Shown piece after piece: positions 9,416 through 18,558 of a stretch of DNA of 64,000 nt; the stretch's first letter is position 1; each line of letters begins with the position of its first letter. Source of the stretch: Ascidiaceihabitans sp034111945 (GTDB taxonomy: Bacteria > Pseudomonadota > Alphaproteobacteria > Rhodobacterales > Rhodobacteraceae). A model generated the notes under the pieces. The model was not told the DNA's origin. It worked only from the letters and a program-made list of their open reading frames with translations, and did not search any database. A program made the position numbers and the translations under genes. The stretch is taken from NCBI GenBank assembly GCA_047626725.1, contig JBLHSG010000019.1, positions 19,166-83,165 of the forward strand, in the 5' to 3' direction.

Positions 9416-9499
9416 ATGACAGCAAGCGCACATATCCTTTCGCATCGCCAACCCGGCGCGGCAGCTTTGCGCGGCCTACTGATCCTATTCCGCCTCTGA
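9416..9499 (+). CDS. Leucine-rich leader peptide of leuA
   Basis: A 27-codon open frame from ATG 9416 to TGA 9497-9499, 73 bases before leuA. The C-terminal part reads LRGLLILFRL, with five leucines in ten residues, and the stop codon lies inside the 5' arm of a strong hairpin. This is the arrangement of a transcription attenuator: ribosome stalling at leucine codons when charged tRNA-Leu is scarce would stop the terminator from forming. The coordinates and codons are seen directly; the regulatory role is inference from the well-known leu and trp leader mechanism. Confidence 0.75.
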   Translation: MTASAHILSHRQPGAAALRGLLILFRL

Positions 9500-9534
9500 G
9501 CGTGTCTCCCGGCACGTCCGCTCAGAGGGTTTTG
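9493..9534 (+). terminator. leuA attenuator terminator hairpin
   Basis: A perfect 10-base-pair inverted repeat, CCTCTGAGCG (9493-9502) and CGCTCAGAGG (9519-9528), with a 16-base loop, followed by GTTTTGG. The leader-peptide stop codon sits in the left arm. It ends 39 bases before the leuA start, as expected for an attenuator deciding read-through into leuA. Confidence 0.75.
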
Positions 9535-9572
9535 GAACGTGCCAAGGATCAGACACAAAAAAGAGACATCAC

Positions 9573-11135
9573 ATGACATCTTCACAAGACAAAGTCGTAA
9601 TTTTCGACACCACATTGCGTGACGGCGAACAATCGCCCGGCGCCACCATGACCCATGATGAAAAACTGGAAATTGCCGGTTTGCTCGATGAAATGGGCGT
9701 GGATATCATCGAAGCAGGATTTCCAATTGCCTCAGAGGGCGATTTTAACGCCGTCAGCGAGATTTCCAAAAACAGCGTAAATTCCGTGATTTGCGGTTTG
9801 GCCCGTGCGCAATTCGGTGACATTGATCGCTGCTGGGAGGCGGTGAAGCACGCAGCCCAACCGCGCATCCACACCTTTATCGGCACCTCGCCTTTGCATC
9901 GCGCTATTCCCAACATGACCAAAGACGAAATGGCGATCCGCATCGAAGAAACGGTCAGCCATGCGCGCAACTTGTGTGACAACGTGCAATGGTCGCCAAT
10001 GGATGCAACCCGCACCGAATTTGACTATCTGTGTCGCACCGTCGAAATCGCGATCAAGGCAGGCGCCAGCACAATCAACATTCCCGACACGGTTGGCTAC
10101 ACGGCACCACGCGAAAGCGCCGAACTGATCCGTCGTTTGATCGCCGAAGTGCCAGGGGCCGAAGACGTGATTTTCGCCACCCACTGCCACAACGATCTGG
10201 GCATGGCGACGGCAAACAGTCTGGCTGCGGTCGAAGCAGGCGCGCGCCAAATTGAATGTACAATCAATGGCTTGGGCGAACGCGCAGGCAACACCGCGCT
10301 CGAAGAAGTCGTGATGGCAATGAAAGTGCGCAACGACATCATGCCCTATCAAACCGGCATCGACACCACCAAACTGATGAACATTTCGCGCCGCGTCGCG
10401 TCCGTTTCCGGCTTTGCCGTGCAGTTCAACAAGGCGATTGTGGGCAAGAATGCGTTCGCGCACGAATCCGGCATCCACCAAGACGGCATGCTGAAAAACG
10501 CCGAAACATTCGAAATCATGCGCCCCGAAGATGTGGGTTTGGCCGGCACGTCGCTGCCGCTTGGCAAACATTCCGGTCGCGCGGCGTTGCGGGCGAAACT
10601 GGAGGACCTTGGATTTGAGGTCGGTGACAACCAGTTGAAAGACGTGTTTGTCCGTTTCAAGGCACTGGCAGATCGCAAAAAAGAAGTCTTTGACGACGAT
10701 TTGATCGCGCTGATGCGCACGTCGTCCGACCCTGAAAACGATCACCTCAAGATCGTGTCGTTGCGCGTTCAATGCGGCACCGAAGGCCCACAAAAAGCTG
10801 ATCTGGTGATGTCCGTGGACGGCGTTGAACACAGCACAAGCCAGACCGGCGATGGCCCTGTGGATGCGACATTTAATGCGGTCAAAGCCCTGTTTCCACA
10901 TGGGGCCAAGCTGCAAGTGTATCAGGTTCAGGCCGTGACCGAAGGCACCGATGCGCAAGCCACAGTGTCTGTGCGGATGGAAGAAGACGACCGGATCGCG
11001 ACAGGTCAATCGGCCGATACCGACACGGTTGTGGCCTCGGCCAAAGCCTATGTAAACGCGCTGAACCGGCTGATCGTGCGGCGTGAAAAATCCGGCTCGG
11101 ACAAGGCTGAAATCAGCTATCGGGACGTCACCTAA
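9573..11135 (+). CDS. leuA: 2-isopropylmalate synthase
   Basis: A 520-residue protein of the type I LeuA family, condensing acetyl-CoA with 2-oxoisovalerate in the first step of leucine synthesis. The N-terminal TIM barrel shows the metal/substrate motif FDTTLRDGEQSPGATM at residues 11-26 and the second signature HCHNDLGMATANSLAAVEAG (HxHN metal ligands) near residue 205, followed by NGLGERAGN. The C-terminal about 130 residues form the leucine-binding regulatory domain (LHS from about HLKIVSLRVQCG), so feedback inhibition is expected. The start follows an attenuator. The normal length and intact motifs make the call firm. Downstream lies a strong terminator. Confidence 0.96.
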   Translation: MTSSQDKVVIFDTTLRDGEQSPGATMTHDEKLEIAGLLDEMGVDIIEAGFPIASEGDFNAVSEISKNSVNSVICGLARAQFGDIDRCWEAVKHAAQPRIHTFIGTSPLHRAIPNMTKDEMAIRIEETVSHARNLCDNVQWSPMDATRTEFDYLCRTVEIAIKAGASTINIPDTVGYTAPRESAELIRRLIAEVPGAEDVIFATHCHNDLGMATANSLAAVEAGARQIECTINGLGERAGNTALEEVVMAMKVRNDIMPYQTGIDTTKLMNISRRVASVSGFAVQFNKAIVGKNAFAHESGIHQDGMLKNAETFEIMRPEDVGLAGTSLPLGKHSGRAALRAKLEDLGFEVGDNQLKDVFVRFKALADRKKEVFDDDLIALMRTSSDPENDHLKIVSLRVQCGTEGPQKADLVMSVDGVEHSTSQTGDGPVDATFNAVKALFPHGAKLQVYQVQAVTEGTDAQATVSVRMEEDDRIATGQSADTDTVVASAKAYVNALNRLIVRREKSGSDKAEISYRDVT

Positions 11136-11139
11136 AAAC

Positions 11140-11188
11140 AGCGGTCGCAGGTTCAAACGGCGGGCATTGCCCCCGACCTGCGACCGCT
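11140..11188 (+). terminator. Terminator after leuA
   Basis: A perfect 13-base-pair inverted repeat: AGCGGTCGCAGGT (11140-11152) and ACCTGCGACCGCT (11176-11188), 23-base loop, then ATTTATG. It sits 5 bases after the leuA stop and 15 bases before the convergent VOC gene's end, so it could serve both directions. Confidence 0.75.
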
Positions 11189-11202
11189 ATTTATGCGCTA
11201 GC

Positions 11203-11784
11203 TTAGTACGGATCGCGGGCTGTGCGGTCTGTCGATAGTGACGCCTGGCTCCGTTCGACAATCACCTCGACTGCATCGGCCAAATGGGATTCTTCGATCG
11301 CTTTGTCACCTGCTGCGACGCGTAGTTTATGTGCCTCAAGCAGAACTTCGGCATGGTTTGATCCGCGCGGGGGAATGAATTTGTAGCAGGCCAATTCGAT
11401 CAACAGCCCCAGCGGGTCCTTGAAGTAAATCGAATCCATAAACCCACGATCCTTAACGCCGGAATTTCCGATGCCACGCGCACGCAGCCGTTCGGGAACT
11501 TGCGAAAACATGGCGCGGTCAACTTCAAACGCGACATGGTGCACGCAACCGACGTCCATCGGGGTGCGTTGCGGATCAGCCTTGCGCCCTTCGTTTGTGA
11601 AAATTGTAATCAAACGCCCGTCGCCGGGATCAAAATACAGGTGCCCTTCGTTCGGATCGTCCAGATTGGGCTGATCAAAGATAAATGGCATGCCCAATAG
11701 CCCCTCCCAGAAATCAATCGAGGTCTGCCGATCCGCCCCCATAATCGTGATGTGATGGACGCCAAGTACTTGAATTTTCCGCAT
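11203..11784 (-). CDS. VOC family (glyoxalase/dioxygenase-like) protein
   Basis: A 193-residue protein of the vicinal oxygen chelate superfamily. The first strand reads VLGVHHITIMGADRQ with the metal-ligand histidine pair, followed by SIDFWEGLLGMPFIFDQ; a second half has VHHVAFEVD and SIYFKDPLGLLIELAC, where the final glutamate is the usual last metal ligand. Members are glyoxalases, ring-cleaving dioxygenases or resistance proteins; nothing decides between them here. I use the ATG at 11784 (MRKIQVLG); an upstream ATG would add ten residues. It is divergent from mreB. Confidence 0.8.
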   Translation of the reverse strand: MRKIQVLGVHHITIMGADRQTSIDFWEGLLGMPFIFDQPNLDDPNEGHLYFDPGDGRLITIFTNEGRKADPQRTPMDVGCVHHVAFEVDRAMFSQVPERLRARGIGNSGVKDRGFMDSIYFKDPLGLLIELACYKFIPPRGSNHAEVLLEAHKLRVAAGDKAIEESHLADAVEVIVERSQASLSTDRTARDPY

Positions 11785-11977
11785 GATTTGCCTTTGCCAA
11801 CGTTCTTTGGCCAAATGTTAACATGACCCCCTGCCCATTCCAGTCAAAATGCGCGGAATGCTGCCACAAATGCGTGTGCAAGCCCCCTTTCGCCCGACCC
11901 TCAGCAGGCCTATAAGTCGCAACGTCCGCGTGCTCGACTCGGGGACGACACTGTATTTTTTCGCAAGGCGCACATGT

Positions 11978-13024
11978 ATGTCGATCTTTGGTAGTCTTCG
12001 TGGTCTGTTTTCTTCTGATATGGCAATCGATTTGGGGACAGCGAACACGCTTATCTACGTCAAAGGCAAGGGCGTCGTGCTGTCAGAGCCGTCGGTCGTC
12101 GCCTATCATATCAAGGATGGCGTTAAAAAAGTTCTCGCCGTGGGCGAAGACGCCAAGCTGATGTTGGGCCGCACACCCGGTTCCATCGAGGCGATCCGCC
12201 CGATGCGCGAAGGCGTTATTGCCGACTTTGATACAGCCGAAGAAATGATCAAACATTTCATCCGCAAAGTGCACAAGCGGTCAACATTTTCTAAACCCAA
12301 GATCATCGTTTGCGTCCCGCACGGGGCCACGCCGGTTGAAAAACGCGCTATTCGCCAGTCGGTTTTGTCCGCCGGCGCACGTCGCGCTGGCCTGATCGCC
12401 GAACCAATTGCAGCGGCGATTGGCGCTGGCATGCCGATCACGGACCCGACGGGCAACATGGTTGTGGATATCGGCGGCGGCACAACCGAAGTCGCGGTGC
12501 TGTCCCTTGGTGACATCGTTTACGCCCGTTCTGTGCGCGTGGGTGGTGACCGCATGGACGAGGCGATCATCAGCTACTTGCGTCGCCAGCAGAACCTTTT
12601 GGTCGGTGAAACCACTGCTGAACGGATCAAAACATCCATCGGAACCGCGCGCATGCCGGACGATGGTCGTGGGACATCGATGCAAATTCGTGGACGTGAC
12701 CTGTTGAATGGCGTGCCTAAAGAAATCGAAATCACGCAGGCTCAAATCGCCGAAGCATTGGCCGAACCCGTCCAGCAAATCTGCGAAGCGGTGATGACAG
12801 CGCTTGAAACGACTCCGCCTGATTTGGCCGCTGACATTGTGGACCGTGGCGTGATGCTGACAGGTGGTGGTGCGTTGCTTGGCGATCTGGATCTGGCGCT
12901 GCGTGAACAAACCGGTTTGGCCGTTTCCATCGCTGATGAATCGCTAAATTGCGTGGCCTTGGGCACAGGCAAAGCGCTGGAATACGAAAAACAGCTGCGT
13001 CACGCGATTGATTACGACAGCTGA
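11978..13024 (+). CDS. mreB: Rod shape-determining actin homologue MreB
   Basis: A 348-residue bacterial actin. The start MSIFGSLRGLFSSD is the usual MreB N-terminus with the amphipathic membrane-binding helix, so the ATG at 11978 is preferred over codons further upstream. Phosphate-1 motif DLGTANTLIY, phosphate-2 motif VVDIGGGTTEVAVLSLG and the adenosine motif LTGGGALLGDLD are all intact. MreB polymerises under the inner membrane and directs elongasome movement with MreC, MreD, PBP2 and RodA, all encoded directly downstream. A hairpin lies between mreB and mreC and may set the ratio of MreB to the rest. Confidence 0.97.
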   Translation: MSIFGSLRGLFSSDMAIDLGTANTLIYVKGKGVVLSEPSVVAYHIKDGVKKVLAVGEDAKLMLGRTPGSIEAIRPMREGVIADFDTAEEMIKHFIRKVHKRSTFSKPKIIVCVPHGATPVEKRAIRQSVLSAGARRAGLIAEPIAAAIGAGMPITDPTGNMVVDIGGGTTEVAVLSLGDIVYARSVRVGGDRMDEAIISYLRRQQNLLVGETTAERIKTSIGTARMPDDGRGTSMQIRGRDLLNGVPKEIEITQAQIAEALAEPVQQICEAVMTALETTPPDLAADIVDRGVMLTGGGALLGDLDLALREQTGLAVSIADESLNCVALGTGKALEYEKQLRHAIDYDS

Positions 13025-13031
13025 TATGCTT

Positions 13032-13063
13032 GCCAGAGTGCGCAAAATTACCGACACTCTGGC
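13032..13063 (+). promoter_or_regulatory. Stem-loop between mreB and mreC
   Basis: A perfect 9-base-pair inverted repeat GCCAGAGTG (13032-13040) / CACTCTGGC (13055-13063) with a 14-base loop, in the 88-base gap after mreB. No T-run follows, so it is more likely an RNA stability or processing element than a terminator. Function inferred only. Confidence 0.45.
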
Positions 13064-13112
13064 CAACAGCATCTAGATGCCCTGAATTCAAACACGGCAG
13101 GATAAACCCGCG

Positions 13113-14012
13113 TTGGCCAAGGACAGATCAAACAATCACGACTATGGGGGCCCCCTGCGCCGGCTTTTGCTGAGCGTGATGATGCTGGTGTTGATCGCCA
13201 TATTTTTGCTGTGGCGCATCGATAGCCCAAGGGTGGAACGGTTTCGCGCCCAAGTCACGGATCGGATTGTGCCGAATTTTGACTGGGCGATGGCCCCTGT
13301 TACGGGCACCGTCAAACTGTTTCGCGACTTTCAAAGCTATCAGCGCATTGCCGAACAAAATCAGGAATTAAAGCGCGAATTGCGCCGGATGAAAGAATGG
13401 AAAGAGGCCGCGCTTCAGCTCGAGGAAGAAAACGCGCGCCTTTTGGACCTGAACAAAGTGCGCCTGGATCCGCGCCTGACGTTCATCACCGGCGTAGTGA
13501 TGGCGGATTCTGGATCACCGTTTCGCCAGTCTGTCTTGCTGAATGTTGGCGCGCGTGACGGGCTGATTGACGGCTGGGCGACGATGGATGGTCTGGGTCT
13601 GGTTGGTCGTATTTCGGGTGTCGCCAAAAACACCAGTCGGGTGATTTTACTGACCGATGCGTCCAGCCGTATTCCGGCGTTGGTGCAGCCATCGGGACAG
13701 CGCGTGATTGTGGCCGGCGACAATTCTGCCGTGCCGCCAATCGATTTTCTGGAAAACCCTGATCTGGTGCGCGCAGGTGATCGTGTTGTCAGTTCGGGCG
13801 ATGGCGGCGTGTTTCCGTCAGGCTTGTTGATTGGTCAGATCGCCAAAGACCCCGGTGGGCGTTTGCGTGTGCGACTGGCTGCTGATTACGAACGCCTCGA
13901 ATTTTTGCGGGTGATGCGCAGCTATTCAAATGAACCGGTTTCAGACGTCACGACTGTTTTGGCCCCCTCAGGCGGCATCGATCCGCAAACCACTGAGGTG
14001 GTGAATGAATGA
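13113..14012 (+). CDS. mreC: Rod shape-determining protein MreC
   Basis: A 299-residue bitopic inner-membrane protein. After a short cytoplasmic tail there is one membrane span (LLLSVMMLVLIAIFLLW, about residues 18-35), a predicted coiled coil (around EQNQELKRELRRMKEWKEAALQ, residues 80-110) and a C-terminal beta-barrel domain with the typical GVVMADSGSPFRQSVLLN and GRISGVAKNTSRVILLTD stretches. It connects MreB to PBP2 in the periplasm. The start appears to be TTG at 13113, preceded by a weak GGATAA ribosome site. Its end overlaps mreD by 8 bases. Confidence 0.93.
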   Translation: MAKDRSNNHDYGGPLRRLLLSVMMLVLIAIFLLWRIDSPRVERFRAQVTDRIVPNFDWAMAPVTGTVKLFRDFQSYQRIAEQNQELKRELRRMKEWKEAALQLEEENARLLDLNKVRLDPRLTFITGVVMADSGSPFRQSVLLNVGARDGLIDGWATMDGLGLVGRISGVAKNTSRVILLTDASSRIPALVQPSGQRVIVAGDNSAVPPIDFLENPDLVRAGDRVVSSGDGGVFPSGLLIGQIAKDPGGRLRVRLAADYERLEFLRVMRSYSNEPVSDVTTVLAPSGGIDPQTTEVVNE

Positions 14013-14544
14013 CCATTCCACCTATCGTATTTGGCTGATGCGATCGGCATTTGTTGGCCTCGCATTGGTCATCCTGTTCGTACATTTGCTCCCCCTGAAC
14101 TTGGTTCCTAGCAACTGGGCCCTGCCAAATTTGATGATCGGATTTGCCTTTGCATGGTCCGTACGTCGCCCCGAATATGTTCCGCCCGTCCTTTTGGGAC
14201 TGGTCTTATTGCTGGCGGATTTACTGCTGCAACGTCCACCGGGCCTATGGGCCGCGATCGGATTGCTCGCCTGCGAAAGCCTAAAGGCGCAGGCCCCCAC
14301 ATTGCGGGTCGCAACATTTTTGACGGAATGGGCGACAGTCACCGGCCTGATCATCGGCGCAACCGTGGTCAACCGCGTCATCCTCGCGGTGTTGTTGGTT
14401 GATGTTCCGGGCCTATGGCTTACCTTCGTTCAAATGGGCATGACCATATTATTCTACCCCGCATTTGTCTTTGTGACCCACGTGATCATGGGCGTGCGCA
14501 AATCTGTGCCCGGCGATCTGGACACACTCGGAGGCCGGACATGA
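14005..14544 (+). CDS. mreD: Rod shape-determining protein MreD
   Basis: A 179-residue, very hydrophobic protein with about five membrane segments, the size and position expected of MreD, which partners MreC in the elongasome. The primary sequence of MreD is poorly conserved, so position between mreC and mrdA is a main argument; segments such as LLPLNLVPSNWALPNLMIGF are typical of alphaproteobacterial MreD. It overlaps mreC by 8 bases and mrdA by 4 (ATGA), so translation is likely coupled. Confidence 0.88.
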   Translation: MNDHSTYRIWLMRSAFVGLALVILFVHLLPLNLVPSNWALPNLMIGFAFAWSVRRPEYVPPVLLGLVLLLADLLLQRPPGLWAAIGLLACESLKAQAPTLRVATFLTEWATVTGLIIGATVVNRVILAVLLVDVPGLWLTFVQMGMTILFYPAFVFVTHVIMGVRKSVPGDLDTLGGRT

Positions 14545-16460
14545 GGCGTAAACGCGCAGACACCGAAGCAACCCATCGGCTGCTGACACGCCGCGCGGCA
14601 TTGCTGGGCGGCGCCCAATTGCTGTTCATGGGTGGCCTGGGCATTCGGATGCGCCATTTGCAGGTCGATCAAGCGGATCAATTCCGTCTATTGGCCGAAG
14701 AAAACCGGATCAAATTCAAACTGCTGCCGCCTGCCCGCGGCGAAGTGTTTGACCGCAACGGTATTCTGCTGGCTCAAAACATACCGACCTATCAGATCAA
14801 AATTGTGCGCGAAGACGCAGGCGACATCGAAGACGTGCTGGCAAGCCTTGGCAAAATCGTCACGCTGGACCCCGACATGCTTGAGGACGCGCGCAAACAA
14901 TTCAAACGCAGCGCGCCATTTTATCCGGTCACAGTCGCGGACAATGTCGCATGGAAAGACCTAAGTCGCGTGTCGGTTAACGCCCCTGCTTTACCCGGTG
15001 TCACACCCGAAGTCGGCCTGTCACGCGTCTATCCGCTGGGGTCTGATTTTGCCCATGTTCTAGGACGCGTCGGACCGGTCAGCGACTATGATCTTGATCG
15101 TATCGAAGACCCTGATCCGCTGTTGCGCATCCCGCGCTATCAAATCGGCAAGGTCGGCGTCGAAGCCAAAGAAGAGATCAATTTACGCGGTAAAGCCGGC
15201 ACCAAACAAGTCGAAGTCAACGCCGCTGGTCGCGAGATGCGCGAACTTGATCGCCGCGAAGGACGCGCTGGTGCCGACCTACAATTGACCGTCGATTCCA
15301 AGCTGCAAAACTACGTTCAGGCCCGCCTTGGCGAAGAAAGCGCGAGCGCCGTCATCATCGATTTGGAAAATGGCGATCTGGTCGCGATTGCCTCGTCACC
15401 AACCTATGATCCGAACCTGTTCGTGAATGGCATTTCGGTCGCAGATTACAAAAACCTGACCGACAACAAATTCCGCCCCCTCGCCAGCAAAGCTGTGCAA
15501 GACACCTACGCGCCCGCGTCGACATTCAAAATGATCACGGCGTTGGCCGCCCTAGAAGACGGTATTATCGACCCGAATGATACGGTGCGCTGCGTTGGTC
15601 ACCTCGAAGTAGCAGACCGCAAATTCCACTGTTGGAAACGGTCGGGCCACGGGTCAATGGATTTGAAAAACTCGCTCAAGCGAAGTTGCGATGTGTATTA
15701 TTACGATCTGGCCCTAAAGGTCGGGATCGAAAAAATATCCGCCATGGCAAAGATCTTTGGCCTGGGCGTACGCCACAAGGTGCCGATGTCTGCGGTTGCA
15801 CGCGGGCTGGCCCCGACCAAAGACTGGAAGGCCAAAACCTACGGCAAGGATTGGGTGATCGGCGACACGGTCAACGCATCGATCGGTCAGGGATTTGTGC
15901 TTGCGTCGCCCCTGCAGTTGGCCGTGATGTCAGCGCGCATTGCGACCGGTCGGGCCGTTGAACCCCGCCTGATCAAATCCATCGACGGGGTCATCCAACC
16001 CAGCGGTGCAGGTGCGCCACTGGACGTCGATCAAGCAAACCTGCGCAGAATTCGCCAAGCAATGTATTCAGTTGTGAACGACCGTGGCGGCACCGCTGGC
16101 GGCAGCCGAATTGTCGTGGATGAAATGCGCATGGCGGGCAAAACTGGTACGGCCCAGGTTAGGTCCGTGATCGTCAAAAACTCTGAAGTGCCATGGGAAA
16201 AACGTGACCACGCGCTGTTCGTGAATTTCGCGCCTTACGACAACCCGAAATATGCGGTGGCCGTGGTCGTCGAACACGGCGGCGGCGGATCAAAAGCGGC
16301 CGCACCGATTGCCCGCGACATCACATTACAGGCACTATACGGCGGCGAACCACCGCTGTCCGCCTACCCGTCCGGGGATCGAAACCGCATTTCAGCACAA
16401 CAACGCCGCCTGCGCAAAGTACGCCCTGTCGCCAACATCGGGGGCAAAGATCAGGCATGA
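14541..16460 (+). CDS. mrdA: Penicillin-binding protein 2 (peptidoglycan transpeptidase)
   Basis: A 639-residue class B PBP, the elongation-specific D,D-transpeptidase. It has an N-terminal membrane anchor (AALLGGAQLLFMGGLGIRM), the PBP dimerisation domain, and a C-terminal transpeptidase domain with the catalytic SxxK in APASTFKM (near residue 325), the SxN-equivalent SCD in KRSCDVYYYD and the KTG triad in MAGKTGTAQV. The ATG at 14541 overlaps the mreD stop. It also overlaps rodA by four bases. PBP2 forms the polymerase/transpeptidase pair with RodA. Confidence 0.95.
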   Translation: MRRKRADTEATHRLLTRRAALLGGAQLLFMGGLGIRMRHLQVDQADQFRLLAEENRIKFKLLPPARGEVFDRNGILLAQNIPTYQIKIVREDAGDIEDVLASLGKIVTLDPDMLEDARKQFKRSAPFYPVTVADNVAWKDLSRVSVNAPALPGVTPEVGLSRVYPLGSDFAHVLGRVGPVSDYDLDRIEDPDPLLRIPRYQIGKVGVEAKEEINLRGKAGTKQVEVNAAGREMRELDRREGRAGADLQLTVDSKLQNYVQARLGEESASAVIIDLENGDLVAIASSPTYDPNLFVNGISVADYKNLTDNKFRPLASKAVQDTYAPASTFKMITALAALEDGIIDPNDTVRCVGHLEVADRKFHCWKRSGHGSMDLKNSLKRSCDVYYYDLALKVGIEKISAMAKIFGLGVRHKVPMSAVARGLAPTKDWKAKTYGKDWVIGDTVNASIGQGFVLASPLQLAVMSARIATGRAVEPRLIKSIDGVIQPSGAGAPLDVDQANLRRIRQAMYSVVNDRGGTAGGSRIVVDEMRMAGKTGTAQVRSVIVKNSEVPWEKRDHALFVNFAPYDNPKYAVAVVVEHGGGGSKAAAPIARDITLQALYGGEPPLSAYPSGDRNRISAQQRRLRKVRPVANIGGKDQA

Positions 16461-17596
16461 GTTATCTTGAATATTCAGTAAAATCCGTCCCCGTCGGACC
16501 ACGTAAAATTCTGTTTCTAAACTGGCCTTTGGCCCTGTTGTTAACAACGGTGGCGGGTGTCGGGTTTCTGATGCTTTATTCAGTTGCAGGCGGCAGTTTC
16601 ACCCCCTGGGCCGAACCGCAAATGAAGCGGTTTGCAGTCGGATTGGTGCTGATGGTCCTTGTAGGTGTCACGCCGATCTGGTTCTGGCGCAACGTCGCGG
16701 GCTTTGCTTATGGGGTCACGGTTTTGCTGTTGCTGGGCGTCGAATTTTTTGGCGCGGTTGGCATGGGCGCGCAGCGTTGGATCGACCTTGGGTTTATCCG
16801 TTTGCAGCCCTCGGAGCTGATGAAAATCACGTTGGTTATGTTTTTGGCCGCCTACTACGACTGGCTTCCTGCGCACAATAAATCGAAGCCGCAGTGGGTT
16901 CTTTTGCCGATCCTGATCATCTTGTTACCCACCGCGTTGGTTCTGAAACAACCCGATTTGGGAACCTCGATTTTGCTGGTCACGGCGGGTGGTGGCCTAA
17001 TGTTTGTGGCGGGTGTGCACTGGGCCTATTTTGCAGCGGTGATCGCGTCGGGTGTAGGGCTCATAACGGCTGTGTTTGTCGGGCGTGGCACCACGTGGCA
17101 ACTGCTGAAAGACTATCAATATCGCCGTATCGACACGTTTTTAGACCCCAGTTCAGACCCTTTGGGCGCGGGATATCACATCACCCAATCCAAGATCGCA
17201 CTTGGTTCCGGCGGTTGGACGGGGCGCGGATTTATGCAAGGCACGCAAAGCCGTTTGAATTTTTTACCCGAAAAACACACCGACTTTATTTTTACCACCT
17301 TGGCCGAGGAATTCGGGTTTGTCGGCGGCGTGTCGTTGCTGGCGTTGTACCTGCTGATCATCGTGTTTTGCGTTCAGTCCGCAGTGTCCAATCGTGATCG
17401 TTTTTCAAACCTGCTGATCCTTGGCATCGCGCTAAATTTCTTTCTGTTCTTTTCGGTCAATATGTCGATGGTCATGGGCCTCGCGCCTGTCGTTGGCGTG
17501 CCGCTGCCGCTGGTCAGTTACGGCGGTTCGGCGATGCTGGTCTTGATGCTGGCCTTCGGACTGGTACAAAGTGCGCATGTCCACCGCCCCCGTTAA
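16457..17596 (+). CDS. rodA: Peptidoglycan glycosyltransferase RodA
   Basis: A 379-residue SEDS-family polytopic membrane protein with about ten membrane segments. Signature stretches are GAQRWIDLGFIRLQPSELMK, VLKQPDLGTSILLV, HTDFIFTTLAEEFGFVGG and the C-terminal GVPLPLVSYGGSAML. The aspartate in the long loop (EKHTDFIF context) and the QPSE motif are the conserved functional region. RodA polymerises lipid II into glycan strands for side-wall growth together with PBP2, whose gene it overlaps by four bases. Confidence 0.95.
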   Translation: MSYLEYSVKSVPVGPRKILFLNWPLALLLTTVAGVGFLMLYSVAGGSFTPWAEPQMKRFAVGLVLMVLVGVTPIWFWRNVAGFAYGVTVLLLLGVEFFGAVGMGAQRWIDLGFIRLQPSELMKITLVMFLAAYYDWLPAHNKSKPQWVLLPILIILLPTALVLKQPDLGTSILLVTAGGGLMFVAGVHWAYFAAVIASGVGLITAVFVGRGTTWQLLKDYQYRRIDTFLDPSSDPLGAGYHITQSKIALGSGGWTGRGFMQGTQSRLNFLPEKHTDFIFTTLAEEFGFVGGVSLLALYLLIIVFCVQSAVSNRDRFSNLLILGIALNFFLFFSVNMSMVMGLAPVVGVPLPLVSYGGSAMLVLMLAFGLVQSAHVHRPR

Positions 17597-17610
17597 AACA
17601 AGGTTCCAAA

Positions 17611-18543
17611 ATGACAGTTAACGTGCTTTTCGCGGCTCAGGCCGAACGCTGGCCGCATTACAAAGCGCCGCTGGAAGATGCCATAAAGAACGCCGGTATT
17701 GATGCGGTGATCAGCACCGATATTGCCCCTGATCAGGTCGATTATATCGTCTACGCGCCCAATTCTGATGTTCAGGATTTTGCCCCCTTCACGCGGGCCA
17801 AAGCCGTGCTGAACCTTTGGGCGGGCGTCGAAGGAATCGTGGGTAACAAAACCTTAACGTTGCCATTGGCCCGCATGGTTGACCCTGGATTGACCCAAGG
17901 CATGATCGAATGGGTTTGCGGCCACGTGATGCGCCACCACTTGGGCATGGACGCACACATCAAAGGCGTACCGGGCGTCTGGGCACCTAGCGCGCCGCCG
18001 CTGTCATGGGACCGCAATGTCGTAGTTTTTGGCCTTGGCGAACTTGGCACTGCATGCGCCCAAGCATTGGCGCAATTCGGGTTTCAAGTCAGCGGCTGGA
18101 GCCGGTCTGCGAAATCCATAAAAGGGGTCAATTGCCTGCACGGCGCGGACGGTTTGAAAGACGCCTTGGCGCTCGCTGAAATTGCCGTGCTTTTGTTGCC
18201 CGATACTGCCGCGACAACCAACACGTTAAACGCCGAAACCTTGGCTTTGATGCCCAAAGGTGCCGTGATCATCAACCCCGGTCGCGGTCCGTTGATCGAC
18301 GATAACGCCCTACTGGCCGCCCTCGACAGCGGGCACATTTCACACGCAACCCTCGATACATTCCGCGTTGAACCACTGCCCAAAGATGACCCCTACTGGG
18401 CGCATCCGAACGTAACGGTCACACCGCACGTTGCCGCAGAAACACGGGCAAAATATTCGGCCCTGACAGTTGCCGAAAACATCAGGCGAGGCGAAGCAGG
18501 CGAGCCGTTCTTGCATCTTGTCGACCGCTCACTTGGGTACTAA
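17611..18543 (+). CDS. Glyoxylate/hydroxypyruvate reductase A-like dehydrogenase
   Basis: A 310-residue D-isomer-specific 2-hydroxyacid dehydrogenase. The NAD(P) fold is marked by VVFGLGELGTACAQAL (GxGxxG), and the catalytic arginine, glutamate and histidine fit NPGRGPLIDD, DTFRVEPLP and VTPHVAAETR. The short N-terminal half and the DTFRVEPLPKDDPYW segment resemble the GhrA subgroup, which reduces glyoxylate and hydroxypyruvate. It starts 15 bases after rodA but has no functional link to it. A bidirectional hairpin follows the gene. Confidence 0.85.
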   Translation: MTVNVLFAAQAERWPHYKAPLEDAIKNAGIDAVISTDIAPDQVDYIVYAPNSDVQDFAPFTRAKAVLNLWAGVEGIVGNKTLTLPLARMVDPGLTQGMIEWVCGHVMRHHLGMDAHIKGVPGVWAPSAPPLSWDRNVVVFGLGELGTACAQALAQFGFQVSGWSRSAKSIKGVNCLHGADGLKDALALAEIAVLLLPDTAATTNTLNAETLALMPKGAVIINPGRGPLIDDNALLAALDSGHISHATLDTFRVEPLPKDDPYWAHPNVTVTPHVAAETRAKYSALTVAENIRRGEAGEPFLHLVDRSLGY

Positions 18544-18558
18544 TCGCCATGGCGTCGG

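Noticed and set aside
9732..11156. Long minus-strand open frame (474 codons) opposite leuA
   Set aside because: It is the mirror of a conserved, motif-complete leuA, lacks any recognisable motif and covers a GC-rich third-position pattern that creates antisense frames.
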